A stretch of 16,382 nt of DNA from Eubacterium sp. (GCA_017475785.1 JAFVEX010000155.1:1-16382); one strand, 5' to 3'; positions 1 through 6,532 are shown, counted from the first letter of the stretch. The notes: generated by a model not told the origin, from the letters alone. Made by a program: numbers and translations.

Positions 1-134
1 AATCCTTTTTTCATGCCATTACTACCTTTTCCCTCAGTCTTTTCTGTGCGTGGTTTGAATCCATTTTTGAACCCATATAGGATATTATCGGGATTCTCTT
101 TCTGTGTCAATCGGCTTTACCGAATCTTTTCCGG
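1..134. other. Non-coding left edge, no gene recognised
   Basis: T-rich sequence downstream of the NUDIX gene. The open frames here have no ribosome binding site and no protein-like composition. The part next to the 41-bp array (about 90-134) may be a decayed further copy of its unit, but the match is too weak to claim. Confidence 0.4.
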
Positions 135-284
135 TATGCGGGATTTTTTCCGGAAATTGCTTTTTGTCTCCCTGTGTGCTGGATGCCTTCCAGGAAATTG
201 GTTATTGTTTCGCTGTGTGCGGGATGCCTTCCCGGAATTTGGTTATTGTCTCGCCGTGTGCGGGATTTTTTCCGGATACGCGCT
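135..284. repeat. 41-bp tandem array overlapping the NUDIX 3' end
   Basis: Direct repeat units start at 135, 175, 216 and 257, with lengths 40, 41, 41 and a partial unit of about 28. Each unit opens with T(A/G)TGC(G/T)GGAT followed by a pyrimidine run and (A/C)GGAA or similar. The NUDIX stop codon (243-245) lies in the third unit, and the last codons of the gene lie in the third and fourth units, so the array looks like repeated copies of the gene's own terminus. The two middle units each hold a 5-bp stem with a 5-nt TGCCT loop: CTGGA/TCCAG in one and CGGGA/TCCCG in the other, a paired change that keeps the stem. Units one and four instead share a T-rich variant with one mismatch in that stem. 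Confidence 0.85.
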
Positions 285-800
285 CACAAACTGCGCCCAG
301 GCGGCCAGACCGGCGCCGTGCATAAATGCGCCGGAACGTATCATTTCACAGAACTCAGGAATTGTTTTCAGATGAACTTCCAGAAATTCCGCGTCGTCCA
401 GATGATCCTGCCCGCGCGCCGTGCACTCTGTCCAGAACAGATGGATCTGCTCGTCACTCGATCCGAACGAGGTGTAAACCGACCCGAGCGGATGGATCTC
501 CCCGGGGATAAATCCGGTCTCCTCCTGCAGTTCCCGGCCTGCTGCGGCGGCGGGGTCTTCACCTGCTTCCAGGATTCCGCCCGGCAGAGACCAGGTGTAT
601 GTCTGAATCGGGTAACGGTACTCATACAGCAGCACGAGCTTTTCTTTGTAGAACGGAAGAATACAGGCGCCGTTCCGGATGCTGATATATGAGAAAACGC
701 GCGCGCCGCCTTCCAGCGCGAGCAAGTCTTCTACTACCTCGAACCGCCCAGAAGGCGTGCGGGTGGTTTTGATCGGATGAAGAAAAATCTCCGGATTCAT
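243..800 (-). CDS. NUDIX hydrolase, ADP-ribose pyrophosphatase-like
   Basis: A 185-residue protein with a complete Nudix box at residues 75-97: G75, E81, then R89-E90-L-Q-E93-E94-T-G96-F97, matching GX5EX7REUXEEXGU. These glutamates bind the Mg2+ that supports hydrolysis of a nucleoside diphosphate linked to another group. The layout, with a strand-rich N-terminal part (GGARVFSYI, then ILPFYKEKLVLLYEYRYP) before the box, resembles the ADP-ribose pyrophosphatase (NudF-like) branch, so ADP-ribose or a similar sugar nucleotide is the likely substrate; this is inferred from family. The start is supported by GGGAGGGATCA just before ATG at 800. The gene appears monocistronic and divergent from azlC. 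Its last codons and stop lie inside a 41-bp tandem array, so the C-terminal tail (about PEKIPHTARQ) may be variable among relatives. Confidence 0.9.
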   Translation of the reverse strand: MNPEIFLHPIKTTRTPSGRFEVVEDLLALEGGARVFSYISIRNGACILPFYKEKLVLLYEYRYPIQTYTWSLPGGILEAGEDPAAAAGRELQEETGFIPGEIHPLGSVYTSFGSSDEQIHLFWTECTARGQDHLDDAEFLEVHLKTIPEFCEMIRSGAFMHGAGLAAWAQFVSAYPEKIPHTARQ

Positions 801-810
801 TGATCCCTCC

Positions 811-921
811 CTGTTGAACTATCTACTGAACTTTCTGCCGGATTATCAGCTAAACTACTTGCCAGATTATCTGCTGAACTTTCTGCCGGATTATCAGCTG
901 AACGCTCTGCCAACTGATCTG
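811..921. repeat. 24-bp tandem array upstream of the NUDIX gene
   Basis: Four units of exactly 24 bp start at 826, 850, 874 and 898, preceded by a partial unit at 811-825. Units one and three are identical (826-849 and 874-897); units two and four differ by a few bases. Each unit begins CTGAAC or CTAAAC and ends TCAG or TCTG. The array sits immediately upstream of the NUDIX ribosome binding site, so it would lie in that gene's 5' leader or promoter region. The period is divisible by three, but I see no supported gene through it. Confidence 0.85.
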
Positions 922-1117
922 TAAGATGTTTTTTTGAATGCTGTGTACATATTCTGCGCGCATGTGCCGCAGTAAGGAACTGTCACAGGATAACTTGATC
1001 TTTTTGATTGCGTGTATCCTCGGATTTCTCTTGCGATTCAGCCCGGCGCATACTACAATAGATAATGTTTGCAATTCGTTTCACAAAAAGAAAGATTGAA
1101 TGATTAAGGAATCTGTC
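922..1117. other. Divergent intergenic region between NUDIX gene and azlC
   Basis: This stretch should hold the promoters of both divergent genes. Only the azlC promoter (1031-1059) could be picked out. A minus-strand open frame from 1074 runs through here into the 24-bp array, but it has no convincing ribosome binding site or protein-like sequence. Confidence 0.5.
1031..1059 (+). promoter_or_regulatory. Probable sigma-A-type promoter for azlC operon
   Basis: TTGCGA at 1031-1036 and TACAAT at 1054-1059 are separated by 17 bp. Both hexamers are close to TTGACA/TATAAT. The box lies 58 bp upstream of the preferred azlC start, on the right strand for azlC-azlD-radical SAM. Confidence 0.5.
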
Positions 1118-1819
1118 ATGTTTAAGGAAATGCGCGAGGGTGCCCTGGCAGGAATCCCGATTGCGCTTGGATATTTATCAGTCTCATTTGGTATCGGCAT
1201 CATGGCGGTCGGCGCTGGCTTCAGCATTCTGGAGGCCGTCATCCTGTCTGCGGCGAACCTGACCTCAGCCGGCCAGGTGGCAGGCATCGAGATTATCGCC
1301 GCGGCCGGAACCGTTATAGAAATTATCGCGTCACAGTTTGTCATCAACCTCCGCTACGCGCTGATGGCGATTTCTCTCTCTCAGCGGCTGGATGAGTCAT
1401 TCGGGACGCCGCAGAGGCTTCTGGTCTCCTACGGAATCACCGACGAGATATTCGCAGTCGCTTACGCGCGCAAAAAAAAGGTGACGCCCGCCTTCATGGC
1501 AGGTCTGATCCTGATCTCCGGAGCCGGCTGGGTTCTGGGCACGCTGCTCGGCGCCGCGGCCGGAGAAATACTGCCTGTCGCTGTCACAAACGCGCTGGGC
1601 ATTATGCTGTACGGCATGTTCATCGCGATCGTCGTCCCAGTGCTGAAGGAAAACCGCCACGTACTGTACGTCGCTGCCGCGGCCATTGCCCTGAGTCTCC
1701 TGTTCCGGTATGTCATCACGGGCATCTCCAGCGGTTTTTCCGTAATCATCTGCGCGGTCGGCGCCTCCGTGTTCGGCGCACTGCTGTTTCCGATTGACGG
1801 GGAGGGAGAAAACACATGA
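1118..1819 (+). CDS. azlC: AzlC family branched-chain amino acid exporter, large subunit
   Basis: About 233 residues of a highly hydrophobic membrane protein with the AzlC-family pattern: an N-terminal GALAGIPIALGYLSVSFGIG segment, then SAANLTSAGQ and SQFVINLRYALMA near residues 43-85, and further long hydrophobic segments to the C terminus. AzlC with AzlD forms a two-part permease that exports branched-chain amino acids and analogues. I chose ATG at 1118 because AAGGA (1106-1110) lies 7 nt before it; an in-frame ATG at 1100 would add six residues but has only a weak A/G-rich sequence upstream. The stop overlaps the azlD start by 4 bp (ATGA), typical of coupled translation. The substrate is inferred from family only. 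Confidence 0.9.
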   Translation: MFKEMREGALAGIPIALGYLSVSFGIGIMAVGAGFSILEAVILSAANLTSAGQVAGIEIIAAAGTVIEIIASQFVINLRYALMAISLSQRLDESFGTPQRLLVSYGITDEIFAVAYARKKKVTPAFMAGLILISGAGWVLGTLLGAAAGEILPVAVTNALGIMLYGMFIAIVVPVLKENRHVLYVAAAAIALSLLFRYVITGISSGFSVIICAVGASVFGALLFPIDGEGENT

Positions 1820-2115
1820 GTATTATGGCGTATATTCTGATCATGGCAGCGGTCACCTACCTGATCCGCATGCTGCCGTTTACATTATTCCGAAAGCAGA
1901 TCCGCTCCCGCTTTTTCCGGAGCCTGATGTACTACATCCCGTACGCAGTGCTGTCTGCCATGACCATTCCGGCGATTTTTTACTCCACCGGCAGCTTCGT
2001 ATCTGCCGCGGTCGGCACAGCAGCCGCTCTGGTACTTGCGTGGTACAATAAGCCGCTCATCGTCGTCGCCCTGTGCGCGGCCGCAGCTGCCCTTCTGACC
2101 GGATTTGTAATCTGA
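1816..2115 (+). CDS. azlD: AzlD family transporter small subunit
   Basis: A 99-residue membrane protein with three or four hydrophobic segments and the AzlD-type core: TYLIRMLPFTLFRK near residues 13-26, then a PYAVLSAMTIPAIF segment. It is the usual partner of AzlC in branched-chain amino acid export, and the ATGA overlap with azlC supports a 1:1 co-expressed pair. Length is normal for the family. The following radical SAM gene starts 11 bp after its stop, so all three are probably on one transcript. Confidence 0.9.
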   Translation: MSIMAYILIMAAVTYLIRMLPFTLFRKQIRSRFFRSLMYYIPYAVLSAMTIPAIFYSTGSFVSAAVGTAAALVLAWYNKPLIVVALCAAAAALLTGFVI

Positions 2116-2126
2116 GAGAACAGAAA

Positions 2127-3029
2127 ATGGACTACCGCACCCTCTCCGGCTATCTGCTGGAGACATTCGGCACAAAAGTATACAAGCTTTCTCTGGTCAC
2201 CGGATGCACCTGCCCAAACCGTGACGGCACTGCCGGCACCGGGGGCTGCACGTTCTGCTCTGCAGGCGGTTCGGGAGAATTTGCCGCGCCGCTTCTTCCT
2301 GTCAGTGAGCAGATCCGCGTCGCGAAACAGCGCGTCGACCGGAAATTCCCGCGAAACATCGCGCCGGAGAACCGCCGCTATATCGCCTATTTTCAGTCCT
2401 ATACAAACACATACGGTGACCCGGAAGTGCTATTGGATATGTTTCAGGACGCGATTTCATTTCCCGAGATCGCCGCGCTCTCGATCGGGACGCGGCCGGA
2501 CTGCCTGGATGAGCCGGTTCTCTCAATGCTTTCTTCCCTCAACCGGCAAAAGCCGGTCTGGGTTGAACTCGGCCTGCAGACGATTCACGAGAAGACAGCT
2601 GCCGCAGTCAACCGTGGGTATTCGCTGAACGTTTTTGAGCAGTCTTACCGCCGGCTGAAGGAACAGGGACTGACTGTTATCGTACATCTGATTCTGGGGT
2701 TCCCGCAGGAAACACGTGAAGATATGCTGGATTCCGTACGGTACCTCGCGGCGCTCAATCCCGCGCCCGACGGCGTCAAACTCCAGCAGCTGCAGATCCT
2801 GCGCGGCACAGCGCTGGCAGAGGAATACGCCGCAGACCCGTTTCCGCTGATGACACTGGAGGAATACGCGGATCTGATCACAGACTGTCTGCGGCTGCTC
2901 CCGAAGGAAACCGTTGTACACCGCATCACAGGAGACGGCCCGAAGCGACTCCTTGTCGCGCCCCTCTGGTGCGCGGATAAGAAGCGGGTGCTGAATACAC
3001 TGTACAGGAAAATCCGGGATGCCGTCTGA
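2127..3029 (+). CDS. TIGR01212 / YhcC-type radical SAM protein
   Basis: About 300 residues. The N-terminal region has the iron-sulfur signature of the YhcC/TIGR01212 radical SAM family: CPNRDG at residues 29-34 followed by GGCTFC at 39-44, giving cysteines C29, C41 and C44 in a CX11CX2C arrangement instead of the classic CX3CX2C. Later parts include SIGTRPDCL, WVELGLQT and a HLILGFPQET segment, as expected for an SAM-binding barrel. The reaction is not established for this family. The start at 2127 is preferred because an open extension back to 2073 would overlap azlD deeply; the sequence before 2127 (GAGAGAACAGAAA) is a modest ribosome binding site. It follows azlD by 11 bp, with no clear functional link to amino acid export. 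Confidence 0.88.
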   Translation: MDYRTLSGYLLETFGTKVYKLSLVTGCTCPNRDGTAGTGGCTFCSAGGSGEFAAPLLPVSEQIRVAKQRVDRKFPRNIAPENRRYIAYFQSYTNTYGDPEVLLDMFQDAISFPEIAALSIGTRPDCLDEPVLSMLSSLNRQKPVWVELGLQTIHEKTAAAVNRGYSLNVFEQSYRRLKEQGLTVIVHLILGFPQETREDMLDSVRYLAALNPAPDGVKLQQLQILRGTALAEEYAADPFPLMTLEEYADLITDCLRLLPKETVVHRITGDGPKRLLVAPLWCADKKRVLNTLYRKIRDAV

Positions 3030-3037
3030 GGGCATCC
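3017..3037 (+). terminator. Hairpin at the radical SAM stop codon, possible terminator
   Basis: GGATGCC (3017-3023) and GGCATCC (3031-3037) form a 7-bp perfect stem with a 7-nt loop that contains the TGA stop. No T-run follows, so factor-independent termination is uncertain. Confidence 0.35.
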
Positions 3038-3039
3038 TC

Positions 3040-3211
3040 ATATCCTCCCGCACGACCCAGAAACAAAATCCACAAGCGGACTTCATCTCCCCTTTACTCA
3101 TGAGGAGAGCTGCGGACTTTGCGCACCGTTGCTGGTCACCGACAGGTGATATCGTCCAGTGGACGATCGCTTAGCGCCGACCGAAGTGGAACGAAGACCG
3201 CTGCTCGTCCA
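3040..3211. other. Hairpin-rich intergenic element between converging genes
   Basis: No gene was found. The stretch holds consecutive small inverted repeats: TCACC/GGTGA (3136-3140 with 3145-3149) and ATCGTCC/GGACGAT (3151-3157 with 3161-3167, 3-nt loop). A segment at 3173-3202 follows, starting AGCG and ending CGCT with near-repeated CGAAG blocks inside. It lies between the 3' ends of the plus-strand radical SAM gene and the minus-strand small protein, so it could be a two-way terminator. Its dense structure also suggests a dispersed repeat element, which cannot be judged from one copy. Confidence 0.5.
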
Positions 3212-3466
3212 TCATCCTTCTACAATCAGGTACCTTCCGTCGCCGATCGCAAAAACCTCCGCAGCCTCCTGAATCTCTGAAGGATCAAAATCCGCGCCGG
3301 ATTCCTCAAAATACCGCACCACTTCTTTTCTGGAATTGACGACCACAGCCATCACATCTTCCAGAAAATACGCCGCCTCTTCTGCTGTCTCGGCGACCGG
3401 CTCAGGGAAAAGCTGCCCCTGTTTTTCCAGGAATACGTTTAATACAACCTCATCAAATCCGTTCAT
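3212..3466 (-). CDS. Small acidic protein of unknown function
   Basis: An 84-residue, strongly acidic protein with no signal peptide or membrane segment. Visible features are an N-terminal FDEVVLNVFLEKQGQLFPEP stretch, a central helix-like segment rich in Glu and Ala, and a C-terminal hydrophobic strand (FAIGDGRYLIVEG). The even composition and the GGGAAG just before ATG at 3466 support a real gene. I do not recognise a family with confidence. It is the next gene downstream of hypE on the same strand, 177 bp away and separated from it by the 47-bp array, so a link with the hydrogenase is possible but unproven. Confidence 0.65.
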   Translation of the reverse strand: MNGFDEVVLNVFLEKQGQLFPEPVAETAEEAAYFLEDVMAVVVNSRKEVVRYFEESGADFDPSEIQEAAEVFAIGDGRYLIVEG

Positions 3467-3528
3467 AATCTTCCCTTTTTATCGCTGCAATTTATTGTTA
3501 CATGCTTTTGCCGAGGATTCTTAAGGAA

Positions 3529-3656
3529 ACAGTTCGTCAACGTTTTTCTGGCAGCAGATCTGCCTTAATACAAAAACAGTTCAGCAACGTCTTTCTGTCA
3601 GCAGATCCGCCTTAATACAAAAACAGTTCATCAACGTTTTCTGTCAGCAAATCCGC
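3529..3656. repeat. 47-bp tandem array overlapping the hypE 3' end
   Basis: Two full 47-bp units (3529-3575 and 3576-3622) and a partial third (3623-3656), each opening ACAGTTC followed by GTCAACG, AGCAACG or ATCAACG. The third unit contains the hypE stop (3644-3646) and the codons for its last residues, so the two full units are displaced copies of the hypE terminus plus about 30 bp of downstream DNA. The full units end in CCTTAATACAAAA, which is missing from the copy inside hypE because coding sequence takes its place. Confidence 0.85.
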
Positions 3657-4645
3657 GGCAGTCCCTCTCCCTGAAGAACGTCCAGGCGCCGCATGCCGCC
3701 AATGGCTGTCTCTGAAAACAATTCCCCCGGCTGTTCGTCTGTCACGCGGCCGATGTACGCGGCATCGGCGCCGTATTTTGACATGCGAAGAACCGCGAGG
3801 GCTTCTTCTGCGGCGCTTTCCGGAACCATTGCCACAAGCTTTCCCTCATTTCCCATGTACAGTGGATCCAGACCCAGAAGTCCGGCAAAGTCGCGCACGC
3901 GGCTGCTGACCGGAACTGCCTCGTCCCGGATTCTGATCGTCACGCCTGCCGCCTGGGCAAGCTCCTTCAAAACAGTCGCCAGACCGCCCCGCGTCACATC
4001 CCGTAGCGTGTGTACCGGTATTCCGGCGTGCAGCAGGCGGATGACCATCTCATTGAGCGGTGCCGCGTCGCTTGCGATTTCGGTCTCAATGTTCATGCGC
4101 TCCGACAAAAGCGCGGCATGGTGATCGCCCATTGTGCCGGATACAATCACTGCGTCGCCGGGCTCTGCGCATGCGGCGCTTATGTTGACAGATTCGCCCA
4201 CAAAACCTACGCCGGCTGTGTTGATATAGCAGCCGCCGGCGCCTTCGGTCACCTTCGTGTCGCCCGCGATGATCCGGACACCCGCCTCCCTGGCCGTTTC
4301 TGCCATGGAACGGACAATTACCCGCAGCGTTTCTGCCGGAAGCCCTTCCTCGAGGATAAATCCGCAGGTCAGATACTGTGGAACGGCTCCGCGCATCAAA
4401 AGGTCATTGACAGTGCCGCAGACAGCCAGTCGTCCGATGTCCCCGCCCCGAAAAATCAGCGGCGTCACGACAAAGCTGTCTGTCGTGACGGCAATCCTCG
4501 CACTTCCCGGGACAACCGCGCTGTCCTCCATCTGGTTTAATATTTCATTTGAGAAGGCATCCGCGAATATGTCTCTGATCAGCGCGCCCGTCGCGCTGCC
4601 GCCGCTGCCGTGAATCATCGAAATGGTATCTGTCTGTGTCATCAT
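3644..4645 (-). CDS. hypE: Hydrogenase maturation factor HypE
   Basis: A 333-residue HypE. It takes the carbamoyl group made by HypF onto its C-terminal cysteine and dehydrates it with ATP to a thiocyanate, which becomes a CN- ligand of the [NiFe] site iron. The sequence shows the N-terminal HGSGG motif (12-16), an ATP-binding AIR-synthase-type fold with TTDSFVV and GDIGRLAVCGTVNDL, the GTMGDHH and LRDVTRGGLATVL segments, and the diagnostic PRIC C terminus ending at C333. The start at 4645 follows GGAAGGAA with good spacing; ATG at 4642 is the alternative. It lies 27 bp after hypD in the same operon. Its last codons are part of a 47-bp tandem array, yet the essential C-terminal cysteine is intact. 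Confidence 0.96.
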   Translation of the reverse strand: MMTQTDTISMIHGSGGSATGALIRDIFADAFSNEILNQMEDSAVVPGSARIAVTTDSFVVTPLIFRGGDIGRLAVCGTVNDLLMRGAVPQYLTCGFILEEGLPAETLRVIVRSMAETAREAGVRIIAGDTKVTEGAGGCYINTAGVGFVGESVNISAACAEPGDAVIVSGTMGDHHAALLSERMNIETEIASDAAPLNEMVIRLLHAGIPVHTLRDVTRGGLATVLKELAQAAGVTIRIRDEAVPVSSRVRDFAGLLGLDPLYMGNEGKLVAMVPESAAEEALAVLRMSKYGADAAYIGRVTDEQPGELFSETAIGGMRRLDVLQGEGLPRIC

Positions 4646-4672
4646 CAGTCGTTCCTTCCCATATGCTGTTCC

Positions 4673-5719
4673 TCACTGCGTCCGTCCGCTGCTGAACCAT
4701 GAAAAACAGCTTCCTTCCGTAGATACCATGCACGCTCCCTGGGGGGAGAGCGGGGTGCAGACCTTTCCAAAAAGCGGGCACTGATTCGGACGCATGATAC
4801 CGCTGAGTACGCGGTCACAGCAGCACGCCCGGTTCAGCTTGTGATCCTCATCCAGACCGCGGCTGCCCAGGTCAAAGCGCCCATATGATCCGCGCAGTAC
4901 TCTTCCCGAGCCCGGCACAATGCCGATCCCGCGCCACATGGCGTCTGCCGGCTCAAAATACCTTGAAACCAGCTCCTGCGCCTTCAGGCTGCCCTCTTTC
5001 GTCACGACTGAGGGGTAAAAATTCATGACCCGCCCCTGCCCGCGGGCACGCACGATACCGCAGAGCGCAGTCAGCAGCTCTTCTCCCTGAAATCCTGCGA
5101 TTCCAAAGGGAATTCCGTACGCCTCTGCCAGCGGCTCATAGATTTCTGACCCTGTCACCACTGAGACATGCCCCGGCGCCAGAAATCCGTCGATCGGGGC
5201 GCCGGAATCCATCAGATGCCGGATTATTTCCGGCATGGTTTTCAGCGCCGTCAGGAGAAATACGTTATCGATCCGCCGCTCCAGAAGCTCCTCCATCAGC
5301 AGCGCGTATGCAGGCATTGTCGTCTCAAATCCGACCGCGGCAAACACAAACCTTGTCTCGGGCGCCTGTGCCGCCAGCTCCAGGATGTCTGCCGGCGCAT
5401 ATACCATCTCAACGCGTGCTCCGTGCCCCTTCGCCGCGCCGAGACTCTCTTTGCTGCCCGGAACGCGGATGAGGTCGCCAAATGTCACGACGCAGGTGTC
5501 CGGCGCTTCTGCCAGAGCAATCAGCCGGTCAATGTACGCAGACGGCGTGACGCAGACCGGACAGCCTGGTCCCGAAATCAGGTGTATTTTCGGAGAAAGC
5601 ATGCCCGGGATGCCAAATCTGGCGATCGCGCCCGTATGGCTTCCGCAGACCTCCATAATGTTCAGATCCGGCCCGTCGTATGTGCGAAGGTACGTCTTGA
5701 TCTTTTCTAGCATGTTCAT
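4673..5719 (-). CDS. hypD: Hydrogenase maturation factor HypD
   Basis: A 348-residue HypD, the iron-sulfur protein that with HypC forms the scaffold on which Fe(CN)2CO is assembled. The family's invariant motifs are present: MEVCGSHT (22-29), GPGCPVC (50-56), GFETT in the middle, and a C-terminal cysteine-rich region with CPLFGKVCTP and PQGACMVSTEG, which binds the 4Fe-4S cluster. Start ATG at 5719 is preceded by GGAAG with 7-nt spacing and overlaps the hypC stop by 4 bp (ATGA), supporting coupled production of the two partners. An ATG six bases downstream is a weaker alternative. Confidence 0.96.
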   Translation of the reverse strand: MNMLEKIKTYLRTYDGPDLNIMEVCGSHTGAIARFGIPGMLSPKIHLISGPGCPVCVTPSAYIDRLIALAEAPDTCVVTFGDLIRVPGSKESLGAAKGHGARVEMVYAPADILELAAQAPETRFVFAAVGFETTMPAYALLMEELLERRIDNVFLLTALKTMPEIIRHLMDSGAPIDGFLAPGHVSVVTGSEIYEPLAEAYGIPFGIAGFQGEELLTALCGIVRARGQGRVMNFYPSVVTKEGSLKAQELVSRYFEPADAMWRGIGIVPGSGRVLRGSYGRFDLGSRGLDEDHKLNRACCCDRVLSGIMRPNQCPLFGKVCTPLSPQGACMVSTEGSCFSWFSSGRTQ

Positions 5720-5931
5720 GAAAACGCTTCCAGCTCCTCAAACAGTTCCCGGATCGCCTCCGCCTCGCCGGAATTCACCTTCTGGAGAATACACCCGGCG
5801 TGCACCAGCACATAGTCGCCCGGAACCACCTGCACCAGGCCGGAACGCGCGTTTACGCGGTTCCCGCTGAAATCGACAACCGCAGTATCTCCCTTCAATT
5901 CAACCACCTTACCTGGCAGCGCAACACACAT
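5716..5931 (-). CDS. hypC: Hydrogenase maturation chaperone HypC
   Basis: A 71-residue HypC/HupF-family chaperone. It has the family N terminus MCVALPGKVV, whose second-position cysteine coordinates the iron during transfer from HypD to the large subunit, and the later PGDYVLVHAGCILQKV strand region. The ribosome binding site AGGAGAAGGAAGAG lies just before ATG. It starts 23 bp after the 15-bp hairpin that follows echF, and is first in hypC-hypD-hypE. The chaperone presumably serves the EchE large subunit encoded upstream. Confidence 0.96.
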   Translation of the reverse strand: MCVALPGKVVELKGDTAVVDFSGNRVNARSGLVQVVPGDYVLVHAGCILQKVNSGEAEAIRELFEELEAFS

Positions 5932-5954
5932 ATCTCTTCCTTCTCCTGTCTGAC

Positions 5955-5997
5955 ACTACAATGGGGCTGCCGCACTAAGCATCAGCCCCATTGTAGT
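5955..5997 (-). terminator. Perfect 15-bp hairpin between echF and hypC
   Basis: The arms at 5955-5969 and 5983-5997 are perfect inverted repeats (ACTACAATGGGGCTG and its complement) around a 13-nt loop. The hairpin begins a few bases after the echF stop. Read with the genes there is no T-run after it, so it may be a leaky terminator or an RNA-stabilising or processing stem that sets a lower level for hypCDE than for ech. On the opposite strand TTTCTTTAT follows it, but no plus-strand gene ends here. Confidence 0.7.
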
Positions 5998-6001
5998 TTC
6001 T

Positions 6002-6514
6002 TTATACTTCTGCCTTGGATCCCGCCTCCGGATCTTTAGCTGCTGCCGCTTCTGCTTCTGCTTTTGCCTTGGCCTCTGCCTCCGCTTTCTTCTTTGCCTC
6101 CATGGCAGCCTTGGCGGCCGCGGCTTTTTCTGCCTGAATCCGCTTCTTCTCGATCTCTGCCTGAATCGCTTCCTCAGACTTCCTGAAGACCTCCTCAGCT
6201 TTTGCGCCCATCGGCTCCTGATAGCCGGGCACCATATGCAGGCACTTCTTCGGACATTTCTCAACGCAGTTGCCGCAGGCGATGCAGTCAAACCGGTTGA
6301 TGGTCCAGGTGTAATCCTGCTTGCTCACCGCAAGGCAGCCGGGCGGACAGCAGCGCACGCACATGCCGCAGGAAATGCAGTCATCGATGTCGATCTCGAT
6401 ATGGCCGCGGCTGCGCTCCGGGTAGACCGCGGGCTCAGCCGGATATTTGGTGGTGACTGGCTCGGAGAACAGATTCTTCAGCACAGTCGGAACAAAATTC
6501 ATCAACTTTGCCAT
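6002..6514 (-). CDS. echF: Ech hydrogenase ferredoxin subunit EchF with charged tail
   Basis: A 170-residue two-cluster ferredoxin-like subunit of the Ech/NuoI type. The cluster ligands are C46, C49, C52, C56-P and C77, C80, C83, C87-P. It should pass electrons from soluble ferredoxin to the EchC proximal cluster on the cytoplasmic side. After about residue 105 it carries a long Ala/Glu/Lys-rich tail (to residue 170) predicted as a charged helix or coiled coil; typical EchF and NuoI-like subunits lack such a tail. AAAGGAGAG before ATG at 6514 supports the start. It is last in echABCDEF, 18 bp after echE. Confidence 0.92.
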   Translation of the reverse strand: MAKLMNFVPTVLKNLFSEPVTTKYPAEPAVYPERSRGHIEIDIDDCISCGMCVRCCPPGCLAVSKQDYTWTINRFDCIACGNCVEKCPKKCLHMVPGYQEPMGAKAEEVFRKSEEAIQAEIEKKRIQAEKAAAAKAAMEAKKKAEAEAKAKAEAEAAAAKDPEAGSKAEV

Positions 6515-6532
6515 ATTATCTACTCTCCTTTC

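Noticed and set aside
135..921. CRISPR array
   Set aside because: The arrays at 135-284 and 811-921 are head-to-tail without unique spacers, and no cas gene is present.
850..1074. Minus-strand open frame of 74 residues through the 24-bp array
   Set aside because: No good ribosome binding site, and its C terminus is only the translated repeat; the region fits a divergent promoter better.
2523..3101. Minus-strand open frame of 192 residues over the radical SAM 3' half
   Set aside because: It is a shadow of the conserved plus-strand gene.
5932..5954. Separate promoter for hypCDE
   Set aside because: The gap after the hairpin is too short and contains no -35/-10 pair; read-through from ech is more likely.
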